64,000 nt of DNA. It comes from JAAELZ01 sp965237485. Its GTDB lineage: Bacteria; Pseudomonadota; Gammaproteobacteria; Arenicellales; Poriferihabitantaceae. Below are positions 1 to 9,348 of the stretch, one piece after another (the stretch's first letter is position 1; each line of letters begins with the position of its first letter). Location of the stretch: the NCBI GenBank assembly GCA_965237485.1, contig CBDEFQ010000004.1, positions 496,001-560,000 on the forward strand, in the 5' to 3' direction. The position numbers and the translations under genes were made by a program. A model generated the notes under the pieces. That model had not been told where the DNA came from. It worked only from the letters and a program-made list of their open reading frames with translations, and ran no database searches.

Positions 1-1
1 C

Positions 2-151
2 AAATTGCAGTCGAAGGCGGGCAAAACGATGCAACAAATATTGAGGGTATTGCAGCTTAATTTGTTTGAAAAACGTGATTTAATGGCACTGTTGCGAGGG
101 GACCCGATGCATCACCCAAACCTTAATCCTAATCAATTTTCGTTGCTGTGA
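2..151 (+). pseudogene. C-terminal fragment of an IS4-like transposase
   Basis: An open frame enters from the left edge and ends at the TGA at 149-151 (49 residues). It contains LRVLQLNLFEKRDLMALLRG, which resembles the C-terminal tail of IS4-group transposases. The catalytic part would lie outside the window. It is followed within 25 bases by a different, 5'-truncated transposase, so the two are stacked insertion remnants. The family assignment rests on a short tail and is tentative. Confidence 0.4.
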
Positions 152-158
152 AAGTTAA

Positions 159-1133
159 CGGGACAGCAGTGATATGATTGCCAATCTTCGTCTTGTATTG
201 GATGTTGAGGTCAAGTCTGGCACTGAGGTAGCTGCTAGTCATTCTTCGCCGGGTCTATGGGAGCTGTTGGATCGATTGCCACGTTCATCTTGGCCGCACT
301 TTATTCGAGGCGATTGTGACTGGGGTACCCAGGATGTGATGAGCACTGCAGAACAAAGAGGCGTCAATTACTTGTTTAAGCTAAGGAAGTCTAAGTACGT
401 TAAGCAACTGATACAGCAGCAGCATAGCGTGTCGGGCTGGGATTATGTTATCGATGGCTGGGAAGCCAAAGAAAGTTGTTTGAAGTTGGCTGCGTGGAAC
501 GATCATCGGCGCGTGGTAATCGTTCGTCGTCGTTTAGCAAAGGACGCGCTGCTGGTATTGGAAGAGAAAAGTCAAGGCCAGCAGAGCTTTGGTTTTTTGC
601 AAGAAGCGGATGATATTCGCGCGTTTGAATACGCTGTTCTGGTCACCTCATTAGACGATGAGGTGATTAGCATCGTCCAACATTATCGAGATCGAGCCGA
701 CTGCGAAAACAATTTTGATGAAATCAAGAACCATTGGGGTTGGGGCGGGTTTACTACCGCCGATATCAAGCCCTGTCGCTTTATAGCGCGGATCATTGCC
801 TTGATTTATAACGGGTGGAATATATTCACTAGGCTGGCTAACCCAGACAAACATATGGAAGCGATTACCCGTCGACCGCTATTACTGAGTTCGGTGGGGC
901 GCGTTACTGAATCGGGGCGGAAAAAGACTATGACGATTACTAGCACGCACGCCAAGGCCGACTTAATTCGCGACACGTTTGACCAAATACAACACGTCTT
1001 TAATTCATTGAAGGCGATTGCGCCGCAGTTGAGCGTGGCGCAAGTTTGGTGCCGCATTCTAAGCGAGGCGATGAAGAAATATCTTGGTGGAACGATTCTT
1101 CAACCGCCAGATGACCGCTGTTTACTTGGCTAA
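159..1133 (+). pseudogene. 5'-truncated IS1380-like DDE transposase
   Basis: The frame opens after a stop at 156 and gives about 320 residues; the first ATG is at 174. The region reads like the C-terminal three quarters of an IS1380-type DDE transposase. It has NLRLVLDVEVKSG, the second-aspartate region FIRGDCDWGTQDVM, the glutamate region YRDRADCENNFDEIKNHWGW, and TITSTHAKADLIRD near the end. The N-terminal roughly 100-130 residues, with the first catalytic aspartate, are missing. Family proteins are usually 430-480 residues, so this copy should be inactive. No convincing terminal inverted repeats were found around it. Confidence 0.7.
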
Positions 1134-1170
1134 AGTGTCTCGGAGGCAGTAGCGACGATGGAAGGGTTGT

Positions 1171-1347
1171 TTATGTTGGCCTCATTGGAGAGGCTTTAAC
1201 TGCGTTTTTTAGGATTAAGGTGCGTTTGATGAAATCATAGCGATTGCGTTTACCGTCGATTGCCAGATCGATTTCATCAGTGCCTTGTAGCAACAAGCGT
1301 GCCTTATCAAGGGTATCTATATGGTGGTCATTCATAATGGTATTCAT
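1171..1347 (-). pseudogene. N-terminal remnant of an integrase-catalytic-type transposase
   Basis: The minus strand encodes 58 residues from the ATG at 1347. MNDHHIDTLDKARLLLQGTD, an IDGKRNRYDFIKRTLI stretch and a quick stop resemble the N-terminus of the single-ORF 'integrase catalytic region' transposases common in gammaproteobacteria (start of type MNDDHLTxIxQ...F..GT). Homology appears to end near 1205, where the neighbouring IS1380-like remnant begins. The fragment is probably dead. Between it and the restriction gene at 1445 I see only about 100 bases without recognisable features. Confidence 0.4.
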
Positions 1348-1444
1348 TCACCATCATGAACAGAAATTAGATTAGTTCGGTATCATTTCCGATTAGAATC
1401 AGTCCCTTCTCTCAGTATCATTTCATGTTGGACAAGACTGAGTA

Positions 1445-2212
1445 TTGTGCTTTGATGCGACAAAGGGTAAGATCGTTTTGATTTACCCTGAATGGTGGGA
1501 AAAAGCAGAAAACAGACTGAATGCGAATGTCGCAGACTTCGCAGTCAGGATTAAAAGTAAGCTGGAAACGCTAAAGCCAGAGGAACTTATAAGGAGAAAG
1601 AATCCTTACCTTTTCTGTTTAAGGGCCACCAACAAAACTGATGGTTTTGCGGCCTCGGTCTTAGATGCCCTTCTGTCTTCCAGTGAAGAAACTATGTTTG
1701 GCACGTTGGCGGAACAATGCGCAGTTGTTATATGCCAGTCTGCGAAAAATGGGATGAAATCCACAGCAGAAGGTATAGATATAGAATATGTTGAAAATGA
1801 AACCAGAACAATAATACAAGTAAAATCGGGAAAGAATTGGGGAAACTCTTCACAAAGGAAAAACTGTCTGACTACTTCAATAAAGCCACTCGTAATCTTG
1901 CAGCAGGGAAATAACGTGCATGTAAGATGCATTGAGGGCGTATGTTATGGCCCTGCGAGTAACCGGAGTAGAGGCAGCTACTACACTTACATAGGATCGG
2001 ACTTCTGGGAGGAAGTAAGCGGTTGGGAAGATACTCACATTGCTTTGCTGAGTATATTCGTTGCGCACGCTCAAAACGGATTAATGGAATCAAAAACATT
2101 AGCAAAAGGCGCGGTTACTCAATTCCTTATTGAATCGGGAATATCCCAACAAGGAGAGATTGACTGGGTTAATTGGGTTAACTATGTTGATAAAAAACGG
2201 AGTAAAAAATGA
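1445..2212 (+). CDS. PmeII-type type II restriction endonuclease
   Basis: The 255-residue protein resembles the PmeII family of type II restriction endonucleases. Visible family features are EELIRRKNPYLF (residues ~45-56), LSSSEETMFG (~77-86), the catalytic-looking SAEGIDIEY...IIQVKSGKNWGNSSQ block (~107-136; D and the QVKSG lysine fit a PD-(D/E)xK core), and GVCYGPASNRSRG. The start is uncertain: the open frame begins only at 1442 and no ATG precedes the conserved part, so TTG at 1445 is the first usable start or the 5' end has been lost. No cognate methyltransferase is adjacent. A 46-residue ORF overlaps the stop by 4 bases (ATGA). Confidence 0.75.
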   Translation: MCFDATKGKIVLIYPEWWEKAENRLNANVADFAVRIKSKLETLKPEELIRRKNPYLFCLRATNKTDGFAASVLDALLSSSEETMFGTLAEQCAVVICQSAKNGMKSTAEGIDIEYVENETRTIIQVKSGKNWGNSSQRKNCLTTSIKPLVILQQGNNVHVRCIEGVCYGPASNRSRGSYYTYIGSDFWEEVSGWEDTHIALLSIFVAHAQNGLMESKTLAKGAVTQFLIESGISQQGEIDWVNWVNYVDKKRSKK

Positions 2213-2349
2213 ATAAAGTGGTGAAATACGACAACCTAACAGAAAATGATTTTAAGATAGCAGCAAAAGAAGTTTTGGGAGCGAAACGCCCTTCACAGAC
2301 AATCTATGAGAATCGCAAACCAACAAAAGAGGAATTAAACAGACGATGA
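2209..2349 (+). CDS. small ORF coupled to the restriction gene
   Basis: A 46-residue ORF (MNKVVKYDNLTENDFKIAAK...) starts at the ATG inside the ATGA overlap with the restriction endonuclease stop, so it is probably translationally coupled to it. The protein is charged and has no membrane segment. A further 18-codon frame (2346-2402) again overlaps by ATGA. This could be the cut-off start of a third gene of the restriction unit, for example a lost methylase or controller. I do not recognise either product. Confidence 0.4.
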   Translation: MNKVVKYDNLTENDFKIAAKEVLGAKRPSQTIYENRKPTKEELNRR

Positions 2350-2479
2350 AAGCTGGAAAGGAAGTAATTTTGCATACTGAAGTATATAATTCCCAAATTT
2401 AAACTATAGTGCAAATTAATTGGTTTGTCAGCCAAGTGTAAAAGCACCAAAATATCATTATCAAACTAAATATGCCGCA

Positions 2480-4905
2480 ATGATAAATAAGTCGATTAAA
2501 AGCCACGCAAGAGTGGTAGTTATAGGCGGAGGCATTGCCGGTGTCTCGACTTTGTATCACCTTACCCAACAAGGGTGGGCTGACGCGGTGTTAGTGGAGC
2601 GGGATGAGCTTACGTCTGGTTCAACCTGGCATGCGGCGGCGCAGGTAACTCAATTCGGTGCGAACCAGACCATGTTTGGCCTTAAGCGCCATAGTATCAA
2701 CTTGTATCGCGAGCTGGCAGCTGACCCCGATTTCCCGATTAACTATCATATAACAGGGGGCATGCGGCTTGCGCACAATCAAGATCAAATTGATTTGTAC
2801 AAACACTTTATTGGTGTCGCGGGTGGCATAGGTGTGAAGATGGAATACATCGACGCGGCGGAGGCAGGCAAGCGTCACCCCCTAAAATACAAACGGTTTG
2901 TTAGGAGCGTGGTGGGACCCGTTAGATGGCGACATCGACCCTGCCCAGTTGGTTTTTGCACTAGCCCGTAAAGCCAAGCAAGCAGGCGCTGAGGTTTATC
3001 GCTATAACGGCGTTGAAAATATCACCTCTAAGGCAAACGGCGAATTTATCGTGCATACTAAAAACGGAGATATAACCTGCGAGAAAGTGGTCAACGCCAC
3101 AGGTTATCGAGTGAATGAAGTAGGCAACATGCTGGGTGTATCTCACCCCGTTACTTCAATGGAGCACATGTACTTTTTAACAGAGCCGATCAAACAACTC
3201 GAAGAGTTAGATTATAGAGTCCCCATTATTCGCGACCCCGGCGATGACTTTTATAGCCGGCAAGAAAAACAAGGCTTGCTGGTGGGGGTTTACGAACAAA
3301 ATTGCAAAACCTTTGGAATGGATGGCATTGACCCAGACTTTACCAAAGCACTCTGCCCTTCTGATTTGGACCGCTGCTTAGATAATATGGAGCGCATTTT
3401 TGAGTGCCTACCCAGTTTAGCCGAAACCGGGATTCATACGGTAATCAACGGCCCCATCACCTACACCATCGATGGCGCACCCCTAGTTGGCCCAGTTCCC
3501 GGTATTCCCAATGCCTTTGCTTGCTTGGGCCTGCGTGCGGGTATTGGAGAAGGCGGCGGGCTGGGTAAAATATTAGCCGAACTTATCGTGCATGGAGAAT
3601 GTGAATGGGATGCGTGGTATTTAGATCCGCGCAGGTTTACCCAGTACGCCAATACCGAGCACACTTGCTTAAAGGCGATTGAAGACTATCAAAACGAATT
3701 TCATTACCACTTGCCACATGAACACCGCCCTGCGGCGCGTTTGGCTCGCACTACGCCGCTGTATGCTGCTTTAGACCAACTAGGTGCAGCGTGGGGCACG
3801 GTGAATGGGTGGGAACGCGTACTATTTTTTAAGCCTGATGCTGAGTTTGTGGATGAACATAGCTTTGGGTTTACGCCCACTAAAGCCATCGTCGCCAAGA
3901 AGTACAAGCCATCACTAGCGGTGTTGGCTTGATGGAAGTGTCTGGTTTTAATCGCTATGAAATAAAGAGTGAAGGAGCGGGTGAATTCTTGGATAAAATG
4001 ATATGCGGTAATATGCCCAAATCTATAGGTAAGGTGAATCTGTGTTACCTGCTTACTGAAAAGGGTAATGTGTTGTCTGAGGCCACCATCACCAAGCTAG
4101 GTAAAAACCATTATTGGTATGGTTCAGCCGCGGCAGCAGAGTGGCATGATAGGGATTGGCTTAATCAACATAAACCCAATACCGTCAGCATTACTGAAAT
4201 GGTGTCGTCGCATACGATACTGGTGGTTGCGGGGCCCAAATCACGCGAGTTGTTGCAATCAGTTTCACCTCGCGGTGATTGGTCCGCTAAGGCTTTTCCT
4301 TGGATGCGCGCTAAACATATGTTTATCGCTTACGCACAAGTGATGGCGATGAGTGTTAGCTTTTCAGGTGAATTGGCTTATGAGTTACATGTGCCGAATG
4401 GACAGCTCTACCTTATATGGAAAACCTTGAAACAAGCAGGAGAAGCGTTTGGGCTGGTTCAATTTGGTCTTTACGCCACTGAATCTATGCGAATGGAAAA
4501 AGGCTACCGCCATTGGAAAGCGGATTTAATTTACGAGCAAAACCCAATTGAGTCTGGTTTGGATCGCTTTGTTAACTTAGACAAACCCGACTTCATCGGT
4601 AAGCAAGCGCTAGCAGTGCAGCTTGAGCGTGGCCAGCGTAAGCTATTTGTCACCATGGAAATTGATTGCGATAGCGCACCAGCGCATGGCGGTGACCCAG
4701 TGTTTGCACAGGGTAAGCAGGTCGGTACCATTTCTTCAGCGGCTTATGGTCACCGAGTGCAAAAAACCTAGCGTATGCTTTTGTGGAACCATCTTGTAAG
4801 GCAGAAAGTACCCCGTTAGAGGTAGGTATTTTAGGTGAGCGCTACGGCGCAGTTGTCACAGCTGATTGCTTATACGACCCACTTAATGAAAAGGTAAAAG
4901 CCTAA
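2480..4905 (+). pseudogene. FAD-dependent oxidoreductase/GcvT-like dehydrogenase, frameshifted
   Basis: Three consecutive frames together make one dimethylglycine/sarcosine-dehydrogenase-like protein of about 810 residues. The first (from ATG 2480) has the FAD motif VVVIGGGIAGVSTLYHL. The second (from ~2887) has GAWWDPLDGDIDPAQLVFAL and the end of the oxidoreductase domain. The third (from ~3900) is an aminomethyltransferase (GcvT)-like folate domain with MEVSGFNRYEI and SFSGELAYELHVP. The tail NLAYAFVEPSCKAE...VKA stops at 4905. The frame changes at ~2885 (A-run), ~3898 (AAGAAG) and ~4762 (A-run), each consistent with loss of one base. The stop overlaps the next gene's start (TAATG). It would oxidatively demethylate an N-methyl compound and pass C1 units to folate. 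It is either a pseudogene or affected by base-calling errors. Confidence 0.8.
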
Positions 4906-6358
4906 TGGAGCATCGCAAACGCACTCGAAGAGGGACACAAAGCAGCCGCGAAGTTATGCATGCCATGCGCGCTAAGCCGCCCGTATCGACCCTTGTCCAC
5001 CTGGGCCGAAAGGCGGGCAGTATAAGCCCCTAAGTGATACCGATTGCCAGTCTATTATGGATACTGCACTGCGCATTCTTGAAGAAATTGGCATGGGTGA
5101 GTCACCCGATGTTTTAACGCAGCAAGCAGTTAAATGCGGGGCAAATATAAACGAAGCGGGGAGGCTGTGCTTTCCCAGAGCGATGATAGAAGACGTTATC
5201 GCAGGGGCTTGCAAAAGCTTTACTTTTTACGGGCGCGATTCCAAACATGATTTTGAGATAGGTGGAGATAAAGTCTATTTTGGGACAAGAGGCGCGGCCG
5301 TACAAACGCTGGATTTAGACTCGGGTGTTTATCGTCCCTCTACCCTACAAGACCTGTACGATTTTACTCGCCTTACCGACACACTCAATAATGTCTCGTG
5401 GTTCACGCGCTGTTGTGTGGCAACTGACTTACCAGACAATTTAGACCTAGACGTCAATACCGCTTATGCGTTGCTTAAGGGTACTACTAAACCCGTCGGA
5501 ACTAGTTTCTTCATAGATGAACATGTCGACCCCATTGTTGATATGTTCGATATTGCTTTGGGCGGAGAAGGTAAATTTAGAGAGCACCCCTTTTGTAAAG
5601 CGCATATCAGCCCGGTAATTTCCCCTTTACGCTATGGAGAAGACGCGGTGCTGGTCGCGCTGGCTGCGATGAAACGCGGGATGCCGCTCAACAACATCAT
5701 CGCTGCACAATCGGGTGCAACGTCGCCCGCAACTATAGCTGGTATGTTGACTTGCACGCTGGCTGAAACCTTGGCGGTGCTAGTGATGGTGAACGTGTTT
5801 GAGCCTGGCTACCCGATGATATTTTCAAACTGGCCATTTACTATCGATTTGCGTACCGGCTCATTTGCGGGAAGTGGGGGTGAAATATCTTTGCTTAACG
5901 CAGCTACTGCGCAGCTTTCAAACTGGCTTGGCTTACCCTCTGGCGTTGCCTCTAGTATGGCTGATGCCAAGGCAGTGGATGCACAAATGGGCATGGAAAA
6001 AGGGCTTTCATTTGAAGCATTTTTAATTGACGATGAAATGCTCTCCCATGTGTACCGGATTATTCGTGGAGTCGAAGTAACTGAGGAGACATTGGGCTAT
6101 CAAGCGATTAAACATACTGTATACGGTGACGGCCATTTCCTGGGTAATATGCACACCATGGAAGCGATGGAGCGCGACCATTTTTATCCCAAACTGTCAG
6201 ATCGCATCGACCCCAGAAGCTGGGAGATGGAGGGCAAAACGGATATGTGGAGCCGAGCTAATACGAAGGCAAGAGTAATACTGAAAGACCATCAACCTGC
6301 ATATCTTAGCCATGCGGCTGAGAGGAAACTTAAGTCTGAATATAAGCTGTTCTTGTGA
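4905..6358 (+). pseudogene. MttB-family trimethylamine/betaine methyltransferase, frameshifted
   Basis: The gene starts at ATG 4905, overlapping the upstream stop, with MEHRKRTRRGTQSSREVMHA. It then needs one frame change near 4979 (CCGCCCG) to continue as PPGPKGGQYKPLSDTDCQS and the long open part from 5057 (433 residues). The long part matches the MttB superfamily: LRILEEIGMGESP, a conserved TTKPVGTSFF region, SGATSPATIAG, and a C-terminal DHFYPKLSDR..W. No pyrrolysine-type in-frame amber codon is seen, so it would belong to the non-pyrrolysine branch that demethylates quaternary amines such as glycine betaine. It is paired with the upstream oxidoreductase. A truncated product from the ATG at 5057 would lack the N-terminus. 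Confidence 0.8.
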
Positions 6359-6431
6359 TCTGAAACACCCCTTGTATTAAGCTGAATATGGTACTATTTT
6401 CGTTTCAGTTACTAGCAACACTTAACCAAAA

Positions 6432-7127
6432 ATGTCCCGGACCATTGCCATTGTCGAAGACGATGCTGACCAGCGCGAAAACTATGCCGATGCCTTAAGC
6501 GCGCAGGGATATGAGGTAGTGGTATACGCTAACAAGCCCGAGGCCCTAGAGGGTTTTCATCAGAAATTGCCGGATCTGGCGATTCTCGACATTATGCTTG
6601 AGGACGAAATGGACGGCGGCTTTGATCTTTGTCGCGAATTGCGCCGATTGAGTCCGCAATTGCCGATCATTTTTCTCACCGCCAGAAACAGCGATATCGA
6701 TCGTGTGTCGGGGCTTAGGTTGGATGCCTGGGACTACATTACCAAACCAGTCAATTTGCAATTTCTAGGGGTGAGGATTGCATCTTTGTTTCGAATCGCT
6801 AGCACGGTATCCAGCATAAGCGAAGGACCGACGGTGCTACATATGGGAGAGTTATTTTTAGATGAGGCCAGTCTAACGGTTAGCTGGAAAAACCATTCAC
6901 TAAATTTAACCCTCACAGAATTTTGGGTAGTGGAATCTCTGGCCAGACAGCCGGGAACAGTTAAGTCTTATGATGCCTTGATGCAGGTAACCAAACAGAG
7001 TTACGTTGAGAAAAACACCATCAACGGTTATATCCGCCGTATCCGCAAAAAATTTAAGCAGGTGGATGGCAGCTTTAGTCACATCGAAACGGTATTTGGC
7101 GTAGGTTATCGTTGGCATAGCGATTAA
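6432..7127 (+). CDS. pdsR: PdsR-like OmpR-family response regulator
   Basis: This 231-residue two-domain regulator has a receiver (1-120) with acidic pocket E9-D10-D11, phospho-acceptor D53 (LAILDIMLEDEMDGGFDLC) and K105. A winged-helix OmpR domain follows (TLTEFWVVESLARQPG ... INGYIRRIRKKF ... GVGYRW). The extended receiver loop EDEMDGGFDLCRELR and IIFLTARNSDIDRVSGLRL resemble the 'proteobacterial dedicated sortase system' regulators (PdsR). The usual GADDY is DAWDY here. A histidine kinase of the matching type starts 33 bases downstream. No sortase or LPXTG-type target is visible nearby. The name is by resemblance. Confidence 0.75.
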   Translation: MSRTIAIVEDDADQRENYADALSAQGYEVVVYANKPEALEGFHQKLPDLAILDIMLEDEMDGGFDLCRELRRLSPQLPIIFLTARNSDIDRVSGLRLDAWDYITKPVNLQFLGVRIASLFRIASTVSSISEGPTVLHMGELFLDEASLTVSWKNHSLNLTLTEFWVVESLARQPGTVKSYDALMQVTKQSYVEKNTINGYIRRIRKKFKQVDGSFSHIETVFGVGYRWHSD

Positions 7128-7160
7128 CGGTACGATGGCATAATCTGCTGAGGCTTTTGG

Positions 7161-9326
7161 ATGTTAAAGTGGTTTAGATATCTGAGCATTCGCACCAAAC
7201 TAATTTGGTTGGTGCTAGCGATGTTTACGATTCCGTGGATGGGCAATCAGTACATCCAAGAGATGAAGGAGTTTTTACTACAAGGCCAGAAGGACGCATT
7301 GTTATTGACGGCGGGCGGCTTGGCGACAATTTTAAATGAGCGCACCGAACTGTTTGAAAAAGATACCGGTGTGCCGGAGTATCTTGGCGAGGAAAATGAT
7401 TCTTTTGCTTACCAACTGCCACGCTTGTTGCAGCTAGATGGAGATTCAAGCGATTGGAGCGAACCTGTATTGCGGGAACGCAAAAGCTTCACCAAAGGCA
7501 ATGTCCGCGCTTGTGATAAAGACTACTTGGTAGACGACTTCGAGTTAAATCACCTCATGGGGTATCGCGGCTCTTGGCTGTATGCTTTATTCGAGGTGAC
7601 AGATCAGAGCCTGATTTTTCGTGACTTGGATCGCCTCAAACTTGGTAATGGTGACCACCTTAGAGTGGTGATTCAACACCCTTATGGCAACCTTTCTCGT
7701 TACACCTTGGTAGCGCGTGGGCCAGGAAGGATGTCGGCTTACTTGGTGCAAAATGACTGGCAATCACCATTAGTTGGTGATCCAGTCACCAATATTCTTG
7801 CCGTACTTAAAGAAATTGAAGGCGGTTACGCAATTGAATTGCGCATGCCGCGATATCTGGTGGGGCAGTTCAGTCGGCTAGGTTTCACCTTAATCGATGT
7901 TGATGACCTAGAAACCAGAGAGCTGAAATCACAAATTTCAACCTATCCCTTGGCCGAAAACAATCAGCCGGGTCGCGTTTTATTAACCTCACCTGAACTA
8001 ACGGGCTTACTGCGCGGACTGAATCAGCCTAATTCGAGGATTTGGATATTAGATGATCAACAACAAGTGCGTGCGGTGGTAGGTGGTTTAGCGCCACCGG
8101 TTGCGGTAGACGATGAGCCACCCAAAGTGGTGACCCAGATCGAAAAATTTAAACGAGCAGTCTCGGACAAATTAGACAATATGCTTAGGCGCCCGAACAT
8201 CAAGTTCGAAGACTTAGCGTCGAATACCACGGTTAGGCGCGAGCAGATGATTCTAGATGTGCTTGCAGGGGCTCCGAAGGTTGCGACCCGTCGTTCAGTG
8301 GATGACAAAGTGAAAATTGTAATGGCTGGACACCCGATTCGGGCGGGCAACAGCGTACTCGGCGCGGTATTGGTGGAGCAAAGCTCCAATGCGATATTGA
8401 CGCGCCAGTATGAATTATTAAAGAGCCTAGCGGCGGCAAGTCTATTGGTATTCGCTTTTATTACCATCATGCTGGTTATTTTCGCTTGGCGTTTGACAGT
8501 GCGTATTGGCCGACTAAGAGATACCACAGAGCAAGCCATCTCGCGTGAAGGGCGGGTGCAACGGAGTATGATACCCAGCCGTAATTACCCTCGCGATGAA
8601 CTAGGCGATTTAGGCCGTAGTATCACCAGCATGCTTAAACGCCTGTCTGGCTATAATCAATATCTCGAAGGCTTACCGGATACGCTAGCTCACGAGCTAA
8701 ATAATCCACTCAATGTGGTGAGTTCGTCACTGCAAAACCTAGAGCAAGAGCAACACAACCTTGGAGGCAATAAATATATGGAGCGCGCGCAAGCGGGGGT
8801 GCATCGCTTACGACACATTTTAACCAGTTTAACTGCGGCGGCGAACCTGGAAGAAGCCATGCAATCAGAAGACAAAGAGCCTTTGGATTTGGGTAATTTG
8901 CTAGAAGAATATATCGAAGGGGTACGGTCAGTCTATCCTGCACATAAATTTGAGTTGTACGGCACAGCACAATCGGCGATGATTTTTGGATCGGGTGATC
9001 ATGTAGCAGAGCTACTGGATAAGCTAATTGATAACGCAGTGCATTTTGGAGATGCTGGGGCGCCCATTGAAGTGCAGCTGAATAGGGCCAATACCCGTTT
9101 GGAGTTGAGTGTCACTAATCAAGGTTCACAAGTAGATGAAGATTTGCAAGATAGAATCTTCGAGCCGATGGTTTCTTTTGGCAGAAAAGATGCTCAGCAA
9201 TCTCATTTGGGTTTAGGGCTCTATGTCGTTCGTCTAATAGCTGAGTTTCATCAGGCTTACGCGCGAATGAAAAACACCGACGAGGGTGTTGTGGTGTGGG
9301 TTTCTTTCCCCGCGCTAAATGCTTAG
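7161..9326 (+). CDS. pdsS: PdsS-like sensor histidine kinase
   Basis: This is a 721-residue inner-membrane kinase. A first membrane segment lies at ~14-30 (LIWLVLAMFTIPWMGNQYI). A large periplasmic region has a carbohydrate-binding-like stretch near 85-200 (LDGDSSDWSEPV). A second membrane segment lies at ~423-445 (SLLVFAFITIMLVIFAW), followed by a HAMP-like linker, an H-box with H511 (AHELNNPLNVVSSSL), an N-box (LLDKLIDNAVHFGD) and a G-box (HLGLGLYVVRLIAEFH). Length, N-terminal sequence and partner match the dedicated-sortase-system kinases (PdsS). It forms an operon with the preceding regulator and ends 16 bases from the convergent tmcA stop. Confidence 0.75.
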   Translation: MLKWFRYLSIRTKLIWLVLAMFTIPWMGNQYIQEMKEFLLQGQKDALLLTAGGLATILNERTELFEKDTGVPEYLGEENDSFAYQLPRLLQLDGDSSDWSEPVLRERKSFTKGNVRACDKDYLVDDFELNHLMGYRGSWLYALFEVTDQSLIFRDLDRLKLGNGDHLRVVIQHPYGNLSRYTLVARGPGRMSAYLVQNDWQSPLVGDPVTNILAVLKEIEGGYAIELRMPRYLVGQFSRLGFTLIDVDDLETRELKSQISTYPLAENNQPGRVLLTSPELTGLLRGLNQPNSRIWILDDQQQVRAVVGGLAPPVAVDDEPPKVVTQIEKFKRAVSDKLDNMLRRPNIKFEDLASNTTVRREQMILDVLAGAPKVATRRSVDDKVKIVMAGHPIRAGNSVLGAVLVEQSSNAILTRQYELLKSLAAASLLVFAFITIMLVIFAWRLTVRIGRLRDTTEQAISREGRVQRSMIPSRNYPRDELGDLGRSITSMLKRLSGYNQYLEGLPDTLAHELNNPLNVVSSSLQNLEQEQHNLGGNKYMERAQAGVHRLRHILTSLTAAANLEEAMQSEDKEPLDLGNLLEEYIEGVRSVYPAHKFELYGTAQSAMIFGSGDHVAELLDKLIDNAVHFGDAGAPIEVQLNRANTRLELSVTNQGSQVDEDLQDRIFEPMVSFGRKDAQQSHLGLGLYVVRLIAEFHQAYARMKNTDEGVVVWVSFPALNA

Positions 9327-9336
9327 ACGGTTTTGG

Positions 9337-9348
9337 GGCTAATTAGCC
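9337..9348. terminator. 12-bp palindrome between convergent genes
   Basis: GGCTAATTAGCC is a perfect palindrome lying in the 16-base gap between the kinase stop and the tmcA stop and overlapping the latter. It is preceded on the plus strand by TTTTGG. It could be a weak bidirectional stop signal, but there is no loop and no clear T-tract after it, so support is thin. Confidence 0.2.

Noticed and set aside
121..1220. 12-bp inverted repeat CCTTAATCCTAA (121-132) and TTAGGATTAAGG (1209-1220) around the IS1380-like remnant
   Set aside because: Both arms lie within coding-like sequence of neighbouring fragments (IS4-like tail and integrase N-terminus) and the enclosed transposase is truncated, so these are unlikely to be true element ends.
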